Shown one piece after another: positions 9,104 to 15,626 of a DNA stretch of 64,000 nucleotides. The notes beneath the pieces are model-generated. The model saw only the letters and a list, made by a program, of their open reading frames with translations. It was not told the DNA's origin and did not search any database. Numbering within the stretch: the stretch's first letter is position 1; each line of letters begins with the position of its first letter. The stretch comes from Bythopirellula goksoeyrii. GTDB lineage: Bacteria; Planctomycetota; Planctomycetia; Pirellulales; Lacipirellulaceae. Both the position numbers and the translations under genes were made by a program. The DNA lies in the NCBI RefSeq assembly GCF_008065115.1, contig NZ_CP042913.1:718338-782337 (forward strand). The letters are read 5' to 3'.

Positions 9104-9898
9104 CTACCCTCTATTTTTCCCATCCACATACCGAATCGCCGCCTGACGTGCCTCGGCATCTCCGGCCAGATAGAGTGCAACCGGCGCACAAGTGTGGGCC
9201 CAAGTCGCCTGCTGCTTCATCCACAGCACCTTTTCCGTCCCCGTCGCCTGGCAGCAAACTCGGATCGAATCGCCGCGCCACTTCTCCGACACGCGAAACC
9301 TCACCGTCAGATCATGGGTCCCTTCCAGCGAGCTTTGGGTCGAGGAACGCAGTTTGAAAAACACCCCATGCTCTTGGTTGATCGTGCCACTTGCCACGAC
9401 AGCAAATTTCGGCGCGAGCCGCAATTGCTTCTCGGTGATCTTCTCGCCGTTTGTCATGCCGCCACTGATCGTCGGCGTCACATGGGCGATCAACCCTCCC
9501 ACCGGCGTCGGCAATTCACCTCCCAAGGAGGCACCCAGCGAGTGGCCTTCCTCGGTTGTCTTCGACCATTCGATGTCGCCTCCCAAGTGGCTGGCCATTT
9601 GAGTGCAAGGAGAAAAGCTATGCACCCGCATCAAGTTTTCGCGATCCCCCACCTCGATCCGCACCTCTTCCACGTCGCCGATCTTCCCCGCGAGCAAATG
9701 CACTGACACGCGGAGCTTCAGTTCGACAAGCTTCTCGCCGGGCGTGAGCAAAACCTCGTCGCCACCAATCTCCACACATTCAGCGATTCGCCCAAAGTCA
9801 AACGCAATCTGCGGACCTCCAGCAACGGCGCTTCCAGTGCTTAGCGAGACAAGAAGGATTGAAAAGAAAACGTTTCCGTACGGCTTTGAGTGCGACAT
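9104..9898 (-). CDS. Secreted protein of unknown function
   Basis: A 264-residue protein with a signal peptide ending TGSAVAG. The mature part looks beta-rich, with no family I recognise. One stretch (ATWAHTCAPVALYLAGDAEA) and paired Cys (VCCQ) may hold disulfides. AAGGAAA precedes the ATG by nine bases. It follows the nickel SOD gene on the same strand, but two hairpins (9947-9974 and the terminator at 10016-10052) separate them, so it is probably transcribed separately. Confidence 0.6.
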   Translation of the reverse strand: MSHSKPYGNVFFSILLVSLSTGSAVAGGPQIAFDFGRIAECVEIGGDEVLLTPGEKLVELKLRVSVHLLAGKIGDVEEVRIEVGDRENLMRVHSFSPCTQMASHLGGDIEWSKTTEEGHSLGASLGGELPTPVGGLIAHVTPTISGGMTNGEKITEKQLRLAPKFAVVASGTINQEHGVFFKLRSSTQSSLEGTHDLTVRFRVSEKWRGDSIRVCCQATGTEKVLWMKQQATWAHTCAPVALYLAGDAEARQAAIRYVDGKNRG

Positions 9899-9946
9899 TT
9901 CGACTTTCCTTTAATTGCGTCCCACTGCTTCGTTGCAGTTCGCAGA

Positions 9947-9974
9947 TCTCGGTGGGCCCCCCTGGGCCACCGAG
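9947..9974 (-). promoter_or_regulatory. GC-rich hairpin upstream of the secreted-protein gene
   Basis: TCTCGGTGG and CCACCGAGA form a perfect nine-pair stem with a C-rich loop about 50 bases before the ATG at 9898. It may be an RNA structure in the leader or a second terminator for the SOD transcript. No T-run follows on either strand. Confidence 0.4.
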
Positions 9975-10015
9975 ACCTATCTCCCATTACGTACCACCCA
10001 ACCAAAGTGTTTGCC

Positions 10016-10052
10016 AAAAAGAAAAACGCCCAGGGATTTCAGTCCCTGAGCG
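10016..10052 (-). terminator. Factor-independent terminator of the nickel SOD gene
   Basis: Read on the minus strand: CGC-T-CAGGGA, loop, TCCCTG-G-GCG, then TTTTTCTTTTT. This is a strong hairpin with a long T-tract about 40 bases after the SOD stop. Confidence 0.8.
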
Positions 10053-10094
10053 TACTAGCACGGAGCAAGAAAAATAGGTTTTAGCGCGAACCGC

Positions 10095-10541
10095 TCACGG
10101 CCCAGTGCCGTAGCTCGCCTGAAAAGCGTTGATCGCCTTGACCAAAGCATCGACCGTCGTCGGATCAGCCGACTGTTTGCACTTCATCGCCGCGACCATC
10201 ACCGCGTGCGCTGTCTTGAGCTGATCGACATAGTTGCTTGCCTCGGGTTTAATCCGCTGCGTCAGAAAGTATTGGGCAATCGTGTGCTGAATTTTGGTGG
10301 CGTGGTCTTCCTTGGTCGTAATCCACCGCCCCATCTGGTTGATATTCTGCGGGTTGGGCGTTCCAGCGAGATCCTGCAGCGCTTGAATTCCTTTGGCAAT
10401 CGTCTCCGCATCTTCCAACATCGACGTGAACCGTGCCGGGTCGTCATAAATCCCGCAAGGGACTTCGCAATGGGCACGAACGCGCGACAACGGACTCAAA
10501 GCAAGAACAACCAACAGGCCAACTGACAGTAAAGTTTTCAT
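10095..10541 (-). CDS. sodN: Superoxide dismutase [Ni] with Sec-type signal peptide
   Basis: A 148-residue precursor of nickel superoxide dismutase, which disproportionates superoxide to oxygen and hydrogen peroxide. The start ATG 10541 has GGAG upstream. Residues 1-23 form a secretory signal peptide ending SRVRA. The next residues are HCEVPCGIYDD, matching the nickel hook of the family (His1, Cys2, Cys6; consensus HCxxPCGxY). Cleavage by signal peptidase after the ARA-type site would expose His1 exactly as the active site needs. The mature length, about 125, fits the roughly 117-residue Streptomyces enzyme. In actinobacteria a dedicated peptidase (SodX) frees the hook; no such gene is next to this one. 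The predicted location is periplasmic or extracytoplasmic. Confidence 0.92.
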   Translation of the reverse strand: MKTLLSVGLLVVLALSPLSRVRAHCEVPCGIYDDPARFTSMLEDAETIAKGIQALQDLAGTPNPQNINQMGRWITTKEDHATKIQHTIAQYFLTQRIKPEASNYVDQLKTAHAVMVAAMKCKQSADPTTVDALVKAINAFQASYGTGP

Positions 10542-10753
10542 GGCAATCGTCTCCATAAGGGTGAGATGAACGAACGCCCCGATCCTACTACCACATCCAA
10601 GCAGGGTCAATCGTCGCACACCACATTTCACCACTCGTTAGCCGCGATGCGAAGCGCAGCGAAGCAGATCGCGTAGAGTGTACGTAGTGCATAAAGTTGG
10701 ATAAGCTGATCTCGTAAAGCCCGCGACCTTTTGTCGCACTACGCAAATCATTC

Positions 10754-11407
10754 TCACCCACCGCTTCCGTCGCCATCGTTGCTCCACCAGCGATGCCAGA
10801 GAACTGCCGCACTCATCGCAAATGCCAAGGCAATCGACGTTGGCTCGGGGATCGTGTTCACCGTTGCTTCCATGTTGTCGATTCCCAGTTTGACCGAAAG
10901 GCCCGTCGTCGAGTATTCGCCAGTGAAGGCATATCCGAATTGAAAAGGTTGACTAAAGTCAGGAACCTCTCGCCCACCGTCGACCGCCGCAAAGTCCTCG
11001 GCCCGCAACCCACTTTGGCTCAGGGTAGTCCAATCCAGTTGGGTGCCATCGACTCGCGGTGTATCGGCTCTCGTCGTGGCGAGAAAAGATTCGTTCTGCA
11101 AGATTGCCAACGTAATATCGACGTGCGAACTTCCGCTGACCTCCCGCGCCAGCACATCGAGCTGAAAATCGAGCGACACCGCGGGGCCGAACTCAGTTGG
11201 ATCGTAGACAAACTCGTCGCCGATAGGAAACGCAACGGCCCAAGTCTGAGTGGTCGATGACGGCGGTGCGCTGAAGTCCAACTCGGCACTCGGAGCGGGA
11301 TTCCCCTCGTTGTCCGCTACCGAGTCGACGGCCGCCAGTTGCCCAGAGGTATCCTCGACAATGTTCTTGCCACCCTTCCCAACGGAACTACTGATCTTCT
11401 TTGCCAT
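10754..11407 (-). CDS. PEP-CTERM protein lacking an N-terminal signal peptide
   Basis: A 217-residue protein ending IPEPTSIALAFAMSAAVLW then HRWW, a PEP-CTERM-like signal. It is odd because its N-terminus (MAKKISSSVGKGGKN) is hydrophilic and not a signal peptide. The start is well supported (GGGAG nine bases upstream), so the absence is not a mis-called start. The N-terminal motif resembles the ISxSVGxGGxN opening of peptidoglycan-binding-type proteins, but the rest of that domain is not evident. The middle is beta-rich. It may be a chimera, or a protein whose surface signal no longer works. No close operon partner. Confidence 0.65.
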   Translation of the reverse strand: MAKKISSSVGKGGKNIVEDTSGQLAAVDSVADNEGNPAPSAELDFSAPPSSTTQTWAVAFPIGDEFVYDPTEFGPAVSLDFQLDVLAREVSGSSHVDITLAILQNESFLATTRADTPRVDGTQLDWTTLSQSGLRAEDFAAVDGGREVPDFSQPFQFGYAFTGEYSTTGLSVKLGIDNMEATVNTIPEPTSIALAFAMSAAVLWHRWWSNDGDGSGG

Positions 11408-11735
11408 GAGTTTTTCTCCCGAGTGATGAGCGAGCGGAGATCATTTGGCTGACTCTCTCAAGTCTAATATCAAGCAGTAGCAATTCAACCCGCAGAAGAT
11501 TCGCAGTTCACCAGCCCCTTTCCCCCCAGCCGCCGGGCAACGCCCGGCAGGTCCTACCTCGCAAGCCTCCCCATTTCTTCCACCGACAACCGCCTTGCGC
11601 CTCCCCTGTGAGCGGCTTGGAGCCACCCACCGGTGCTTTCCCCCAGTCTCCAGCCTCCAGTCTCTAACCTCTACTCCCCTCTTCTCCTCAAATCCCCCGC
11701 AAATTTCCCCATCGGCAGGCCACTCGTCCATTCGC
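11408..11735. other. Intergenic region at the left edge of the accessory island
   Basis: No gene is supported. A short perfect hairpin, GCCGGGC (11532-11538) with GCCCGGC (11542-11548), and low-complexity pyrimidine stretches are visible. The hsdS remnant starts abruptly at its right edge. Confidence 0.4.
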
Positions 11736-12317
11736 AACGAAACCATTACACTGGGCCGTCTAGAAGTATCCAGCAGCGTCATCTTCAATCTATTCTTCGC
11801 AATGCCTAACGTTCCAAATGGAATGCCGTACATCAAGAGCACTGACTTAAATTCTCCTCTTTGCTTGGGAAATCTATCCCGCACTTCACATATCATTGCC
11901 AAAAAATATCGGAGGTCAGAAGTGGCGCCATGCGACATAGTTTTCTCGCTCCGAGGCAACATTGGCGTGACACAGATTGTTCCCGAAGAGGTACGAGTTG
12001 CGAATTTAACGCAAGGCACCACTAGGATTAGTTCCAAAGGCCTGGCCAAGTTTTATCTCCAATCTCTTGCGAGCCAAGCTGTTCGTGACAACGTCTCAGC
12101 CGTAAGCGAAGGCAGCACGCTGCGAGAAATATCGCTTTACGACTTGAGAAAAATCCATTTGCGCCGCCCCGACCTGGCCAAGCAGCAACGCATCTCCGCC
12201 GGTCTCACAGCCCTGGACACCCAGATCACCGCGCAAGCGGCCCAGATCGAATCCCTCCAGACCCACAAGCGGGGCCTGATGCAGCAGCTTTTTCCCTCGA
12301 CGGGGGACGCGACGTGA
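11736..12317 (+). pseudogene. hsdS: Type I restriction specificity subunit, 5'-truncated (hsdS remnant)
   Basis: Only the C-terminal half of a specificity subunit is left, about 193 residues against 400-450 for the intact family. It contains one target-recognition domain (NGMPYIKSTDL, CDIVFSLRGNIGVTQIV) and the conserved C-terminal helix (KQQRISAGLTALDTQI then QIESLQTHKRGLMQQLFP) that normally contacts HsdM. The frame stays open to 11595, but the upstream residues look like translated intergenic sequence and there is no credible start. The first recognition domain is missing and a transposase unit follows at once, so it is very probably non-functional. Truncated S fragments that dimerise are known, so a half-subunit cannot be wholly excluded. 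Confidence 0.85.
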
Positions 12318-12365
12318 ACAAATGGTTGTTGGGGAAACGGCTTACCTCGCGTGCGAATGGAGGGA

Positions 12366-12429
12366 GCGCTTACTTCGTGCGCGGCTCTGGATGTGCTATC
12401 CTATTGCCGAACCGAGCACGAAGTAAGCG
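12366..12429. repeat. REP inverted pair, left side
   Basis: The direct copy (12366-12387) and inverted core copy (12414-12429, GAGCACGAAGTAAGCG) are separated by 26 bases and can form a cruciform or hairpin upstream of the transposase. Confidence 0.8.
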
Positions 12430-12478
12430 ACAACACACTCAACTTTACCACACTCCACCACACCGACTAAATCGAACC

Positions 12479-13015
12479 ATGGCCACGCCCCTCGCCTACT
12501 TCCTTACCTGGACAACCTACGGTACGTGGTTGCACGGCACAGGCAAGGGGATGGGGTCGGTGGATGCCAAGCACAATGAGTATGGCACGCCGTTTGTCGA
12601 GCCGGACTCCGGACGCTTGCAGAAGGAACAGACGGCGATGAGTCAACCGGCCTGGCTGATGGACCCGCCGCGCAGGAAAGTGGTGCGTGATGCGATCATC
12701 GGAATCTGCAGCGAGAAAGGCTGGAATCTGCGGGCATTGCACGTGCGCACTAACCACGTGCATGTCGTGGTGCAAGCGGATCGCGAGCCCGGGCGTCTGA
12801 TGAGCGACTTAAAGGCGCGGGCATCGCGGGAGCTCAACCGTGCCGGGCTGGACGAACCGACGCGCAAGCGCTGGACGCGCCACGGGAGCACGCTGCACCT
12901 GTTCGACGCAAAAACAGTCGAGGAAAAAATCCGCTACACAATCGACGGGCAGGGAACAATGATGGAGTGGTACAAGGCCCCCCCGTCGCAAGAAAAGGAG
13001 CCGCGCACGAAGTAA
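12479..13015 (+). CDS. REP-associated tyrosine transposase (Y1/HUH family)
   Basis: A 178-residue single-strand transposase of the RAYT branch of the IS200/IS605-like family. Visible motifs: YFLTWTTYGTWLHG near the N-terminus, and RTNHVHVVV, the HUH metal-binding core (His-hydrophobic-His). A tyrosine in the later helix (IRYTIDGQ) is the probable nucleophile. These proteins cut and join single-stranded DNA at REP hairpins rather than moving a classical insertion sequence. ATG 12479 starts the family homology; the frame runs open to 12314 with sequence that does not fit. The C-terminal residues EPRTK are encoded inside a REP copy. Confidence 0.9.
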   Translation: MATPLAYFLTWTTYGTWLHGTGKGMGSVDAKHNEYGTPFVEPDSGRLQKEQTAMSQPAWLMDPPRRKVVRDAIIGICSEKGWNLRALHVRTNHVHVVVQADREPGRLMSDLKARASRELNRAGLDEPTRKRWTRHGSTLHLFDAKTVEEKIRYTIDGQGTMMEWYKAPPSQEKEPRTK

Positions 13016-13112
13016 GCTGGTAAGCTGTGATCGCGTGCGTGTGTTTCGTGCGCTCGATGGCAGGACAACGAATCAGTGAATCAACGAATCGCGCTTACTT
13101 CGTGCGCGGCTC
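12998..13112. repeat. REP inverted pair, right side
   Basis: The inverted copy (12998-13017) overlaps the transposase stop codon, and the direct copy (13091-13112) ends 14 bases before the hsdM-like leader at 13127. Confidence 0.8.
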
Positions 13113-13126
13113 ATTGGGTATGACAA

Positions 13127-13207
13127 ATGACCGACAACGACCAAAAACAACTCGGCAATATCCTCTGGGCCATCGCCGACGACCTGCGTGGGGCTGAGAA
13201 TGAGTGA
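13127..13207 (+). pseudogene. hsdM 5'-end copy 1, now a 26-codon leader overlapping the toxin
   Basis: This short frame opens MTDNDQKQLGNILWAIADD, the N-terminus of a type I methyltransferase subunit, and stops after 26 codons. Its first 68 bases match the hsdM start at 13918 with only four differences. The stop overlaps the start of the downstream zeta-like gene by eight bases (ATG at 13200), so translation of the leader is likely to feed ribosomes into the toxin gene. It is either a duplicated gene fragment or a domesticated translational leader. Confidence 0.8.
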
Positions 13208-13721
13208 AAAACGCATCCTTATCATCGCCGGGCCCAACGGAGCGGGAAAGACGACCTTTGCCCGGTCCTTTCTCCCCGAGGAAGCCAATTGCCCCCACTT
13301 CATCAATGCCGATCTGATCGCGGCGGGACTCTCCCCGTTCGCGCCCCAGGCGGCGGCCGTCAAGGCGGGCCGCCTGATGGTTGCTGAAATCAACCAATGC
13401 GTGGCATGCGGCGAGAGCTTCGCCTTCGAGACGACATTGGCAGGCGTTGGCTTTGTGCGGCGGATTCGGGCTTGGCGCGACCTGGGCTATCATGTCAGTC
13501 TGTTTTTTCTCGGACTTCCCAACCCAGAAATGGCCGTGGCCCGGGTGGCAGAGCGAGTGCGACAAGGGGGTCACGATGTGCCTGAACCGGTAATCCGCCG
13601 GCGCTTCGCCGCGGGACTGCGAAATCTGGAGCGGCGTTACAAGGCGGCGGTCGATGCCTGGGCCGTGTATGATAATGAAGGCGAGGTGCCCAAGTTAATC
13701 CAATGGAGCGAATCAGCATGA
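13200..13721 (+). CDS. Zeta-toxin-like P-loop kinase
   Basis: A 173-residue P-loop protein of the zeta toxin family, small kinases some of which phosphorylate UDP-sugars and block cell-wall synthesis. Residues 11-19, GPNGAGKTT, are the Walker A loop; FINADLIAAGLSPF supplies the Asp typical of the substrate side; FAFETTLAG (about residues 70-78) matches the conserved FExT region; the C-terminus has basic residues of the lid (IRRRFAAGLRNLERRY). It overlaps the hsdM-like leader upstream and its own partner downstream (ATGA at 13718). Chromosomal proteins of this type with a small downstream partner are widespread; toxicity here is inferred, not shown. Confidence 0.85.
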   Translation: MSEKRILIIAGPNGAGKTTFARSFLPEEANCPHFINADLIAAGLSPFAPQAAAVKAGRLMVAEINQCVACGESFAFETTLAGVGFVRRIRAWRDLGYHVSLFFLGLPNPEMAVARVAERVRQGGHDVPEPVIRRRFAAGLRNLERRYKAAVDAWAVYDNEGEVPKLIQWSESA

Positions 13722-13918
13722 ACCCTAAAGATATCTCCCAAGCCAAAAACCCCGACTTGCGAGCTTCCCTGGAAGCCATGCGCCGGGCGGCGGCGCTGGC
13801 CCGCCAAACGGCTATCCAGACGGGCACAAATCTTGTGATCTACAAAGATGGGAAACTACTTCGGTTATCCGCCGAGACCCTCCGAAAACAAGCCGAGAAT
13901 GGTGCGGCCCCCACCTAA
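13718..13918 (+). CDS. Small partner of the zeta-like kinase, putative antitoxin
   Basis: A 66-residue protein (MNPKDISQAKNPDLRASLEA...) that commonly follows zeta-like kinase genes. It has an Ala/Arg-rich helix (AMRRAAALARQTAIQT) then a short strand pair (NLVIYKDGKLLRL) and a C-terminal helix. The start overlaps the toxin stop (ATGA), and its own stop overlaps the hsdM start by one base (TAATG). Translation is therefore coupled in both directions. An antitoxin role is inferred from gene order and size only. Confidence 0.75.
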   Translation: MNPKDISQAKNPDLRASLEAMRRAAALARQTAIQTGTNLVIYKDGKLLRLSAETLRKQAENGAAPT

Positions 13919-14463
13919 TGACCGACAACGACCAAAAACAACTCGGCAAAATCCTCTGGGCCATCGCCGACGATCTCCGCGGGGCGATGAACGCGGACGA
14001 CTTTCGCGATTACATGCTCGCGTTCCTGTTTCTGCGCTAGCTCTCGGACAACTATCAGGAGGCGGCGCGCAAGGAACTGGGCAAGGACTTCCCCGACCCC
14101 GACGCGGTGGGCAACGGGGGCCAGTTCGCCGCTGGCTCCGGCAATAAAGCGGGGGAGTTTTATACGCCCCAACGCATCAGCGATATCCTCTCGGCCATTG
14201 TCACCCTCGACGGCCAGGCACCCGAGACCGGCCCCCGCAAGCGCTTGGATAGCGTGCTCGACTTCGCCTGCTGTTCGGGCTCCTTGCTCTTGAACGTCCG
14301 GCACCGCGTGGTGGAGGCTGGCGGCGGTATCGGCAAAATCTACGGGCAGGAAAAGAACATCACCACCTACAACCTCTGCCGGATGAACATGCTGTTGCAC
14401 GGAGTGAAAGATTCTGAGTTTGAGATCTGGCCCGCAACCAACGCCTTAATCACCGGCGGCTAG
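13918..14463 (+). pseudogene. hsdM: Type I methyltransferase subunit remnant (hsdM) with stop and deletion
   Basis: This begins MTDNDQKQLGKILWAIADD with a clean start, but an in-frame TAG at 14038-14040 replaces the Tyr expected in FLR(Y)LSDNY. After it the same frame continues through AGEFYTPQRISDILSAI and the SAM-binding region (DFACCSGSLLL where DPACGSGSLL is usual) to GQEKNITTYNLCRMNMLLHG, then ends after 182 codons against about 500 in intact HsdM. The catalytic NPPF region is absent. The gene is dead, and hsdR is not found in the window. Confidence 0.9.
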
Positions 14464-15212
14464 CGCCGATCCGCTCACGAGATGGCCCAAAAAAAGTTGT
14501 GGAAATTCTCCCCCGCATCTAGATAATGGATCGTGCGATAGATCCTAAGAACGCACTAGCGCCCGCTGAATCTCACGGGCTTGCTTGCGCTAGGTTTGCG
14601 CGCTGCTTGATTTTGTCACTTTGGAAGACCAAGTAACGACCAGTGTGGCGGAGTTTTTTTTCAAAAACTCCATAAACGTGAGAAGGAGGCGATCTCGCAA
14701 GTATCGACTCTGAAACGAATTGTGGCGATTCGTGCTCGGCAAAATGAATTATTTATTTTTTAGATTTTCGATTTCCAAGAAACGAAGCGTGAGGACCCCA
14801 CCACTTTGATGCGCAGGAGTGAAATAGAATCAAGAGCTCTCCACTAGCCACTGACCACTGACCTCTATCTACGCTCTTTGACAATCGAACCAATTCCATG
14901 CAAAGGCCAGCAGCCACGCGGCTAGAGAGATCCGTCGGTACCTGCCAGGGTGACGATGGAGATAGTCGTGAGGAGTTCTGGGAGCGCGAGGGGAGGTTTT
15001 GATTACAAAACCAATCGAAAATCTTCACAGAACTGCTGAAAAACTCATTTTTGTCTTCGAGTTTTGTTTTGTTTTCTAGAAACTCAGCGGATGGCAAACC
15101 GCATTTGTACTTCCGAAAGGAGCTCCGCAATCTGAGGAATCTGGCATAAAAGCCGAGAGACAAGTGCCAATCTTTCTGGCTCTAGACTCTAGACTCTCAG
15201 CTCTAGACTCTC
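14464..15212. other. Non-coding region after the hsdM remnant
   Basis: About 750 bases with no supportable gene. I see two hairpins, CTAGCGC (14556-14562) with GCGCTAG (14587-14593), and GGAGTTTTT with AAAAACTCC (14651-14672). A pyrimidine/purine repeat, built from CTCTAGACT-like units, runs at about 15179-15213 against the end of the diacylglycerol kinase gene. Probably decayed island DNA. Confidence 0.5.
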
Positions 15213-15626
15213 TCAGGACATCATCCGCAACAGCGGCCGTCCTAGCACGATCAGGCCTACTACGGCAGCGCCAACAGAAGCAGCCAGGACGGCGCCGCTG
15301 GCCATGTCGAGTGCGTCACGGATTTCTGGGTTTTCCTTGCCGGTGATTGCGCGGGCCAGGCGCTCAATGGCAGTGTTGCAGAGTTCCGCTGTGATCACTC
15401 CCGCGATTGATAACACCAAGAGTGCCCAATCCAGGCGCGAGAGACTCAGTTGCAGACCCGTCACCAGGACAATCGCCGTGACAAACAGGTGCACGAAGAA
15501 ACTCACCTCCGCCCGTACGGCAACCTTGATTCCCCGGCAGGCGTTGCCGAACTTCCGGAGCCAACTTTCCGAGCGTCGGAGATAGGCACCGACTTCTTCA
15601 TCCTGTTCGAATTCTTCGTCAACCAT
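15213..15626 (-). CDS. dgkA: Diacylglycerol kinase family protein (DgkA-like)
   Basis: A 137-residue integral membrane kinase that phosphorylates diacylglycerol or undecaprenol using ATP. The N-terminal amphipathic part (FGNACRGIKVAVRAEVSFFVH) is followed by three hydrophobic helices. The family signature ELCNTAIERL (residues 81-90) and DALDMASGAVL (104-114) hold the catalytic Glu and the nucleotide-binding residues. The start codon overlaps the stop of the LptD-like gene by one base (TAATG), implying translational coupling between envelope lipid recycling and outer-membrane assembly. Confidence 0.92.
   Translation of the reverse strand: MVDEEFEQDEEVGAYLRRSESWLRKFGNACRGIKVAVRAEVSFFVHLFVTAIVLVTGLQLSLSRLDWALLVLSIAGVITAELCNTAIERLARAITGKENPEIRDALDMASGAVLAASVGAAVVGLIVLGRPLLRMMS

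Larger units (their letters stand above)
12366..13112 (+). mobile_element. REP/RAYT unit (REP-associated transposase with flanking REP palindromes)
   Basis: A transposase gene (12479-13015) is bracketed by four near-identical copies of a 16-22-base REP-like sequence whose core is CTTACTTCGTGC. Copies on the plus strand are at 12366-12387 and 13091-13112 (identical over 22 bases). Inverted copies are at 12414-12429 (core only) and 12998-13017 (20 bases identical after reversal). Each side is therefore an inverted pair, the usual arrangement around RAYT genes. The last inverted copy overlaps the transposase stop. The unit lies between the hsdS remnant and the hsdM remnants. Confidence 0.85.

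Noticed and set aside
11595-11735. N-terminal extension of the hsdS frame
   Set aside because: The residues are pyrimidine-rich translated intergenic DNA and lack the first recognition domain.
14753-15163. Open frame of 136 codons on the minus strand after the hsdM remnant
   Set aside because: It has no ribosome binding site, and its residues (such as DRGQWSVASGE) look like translated low-complexity intergenic repeats.
15179-15213. CTCTAGACT-like units as a possible CRISPR or site-specific array
   Set aside because: The units are short, imperfect and without spacers; simple low-complexity repeat.
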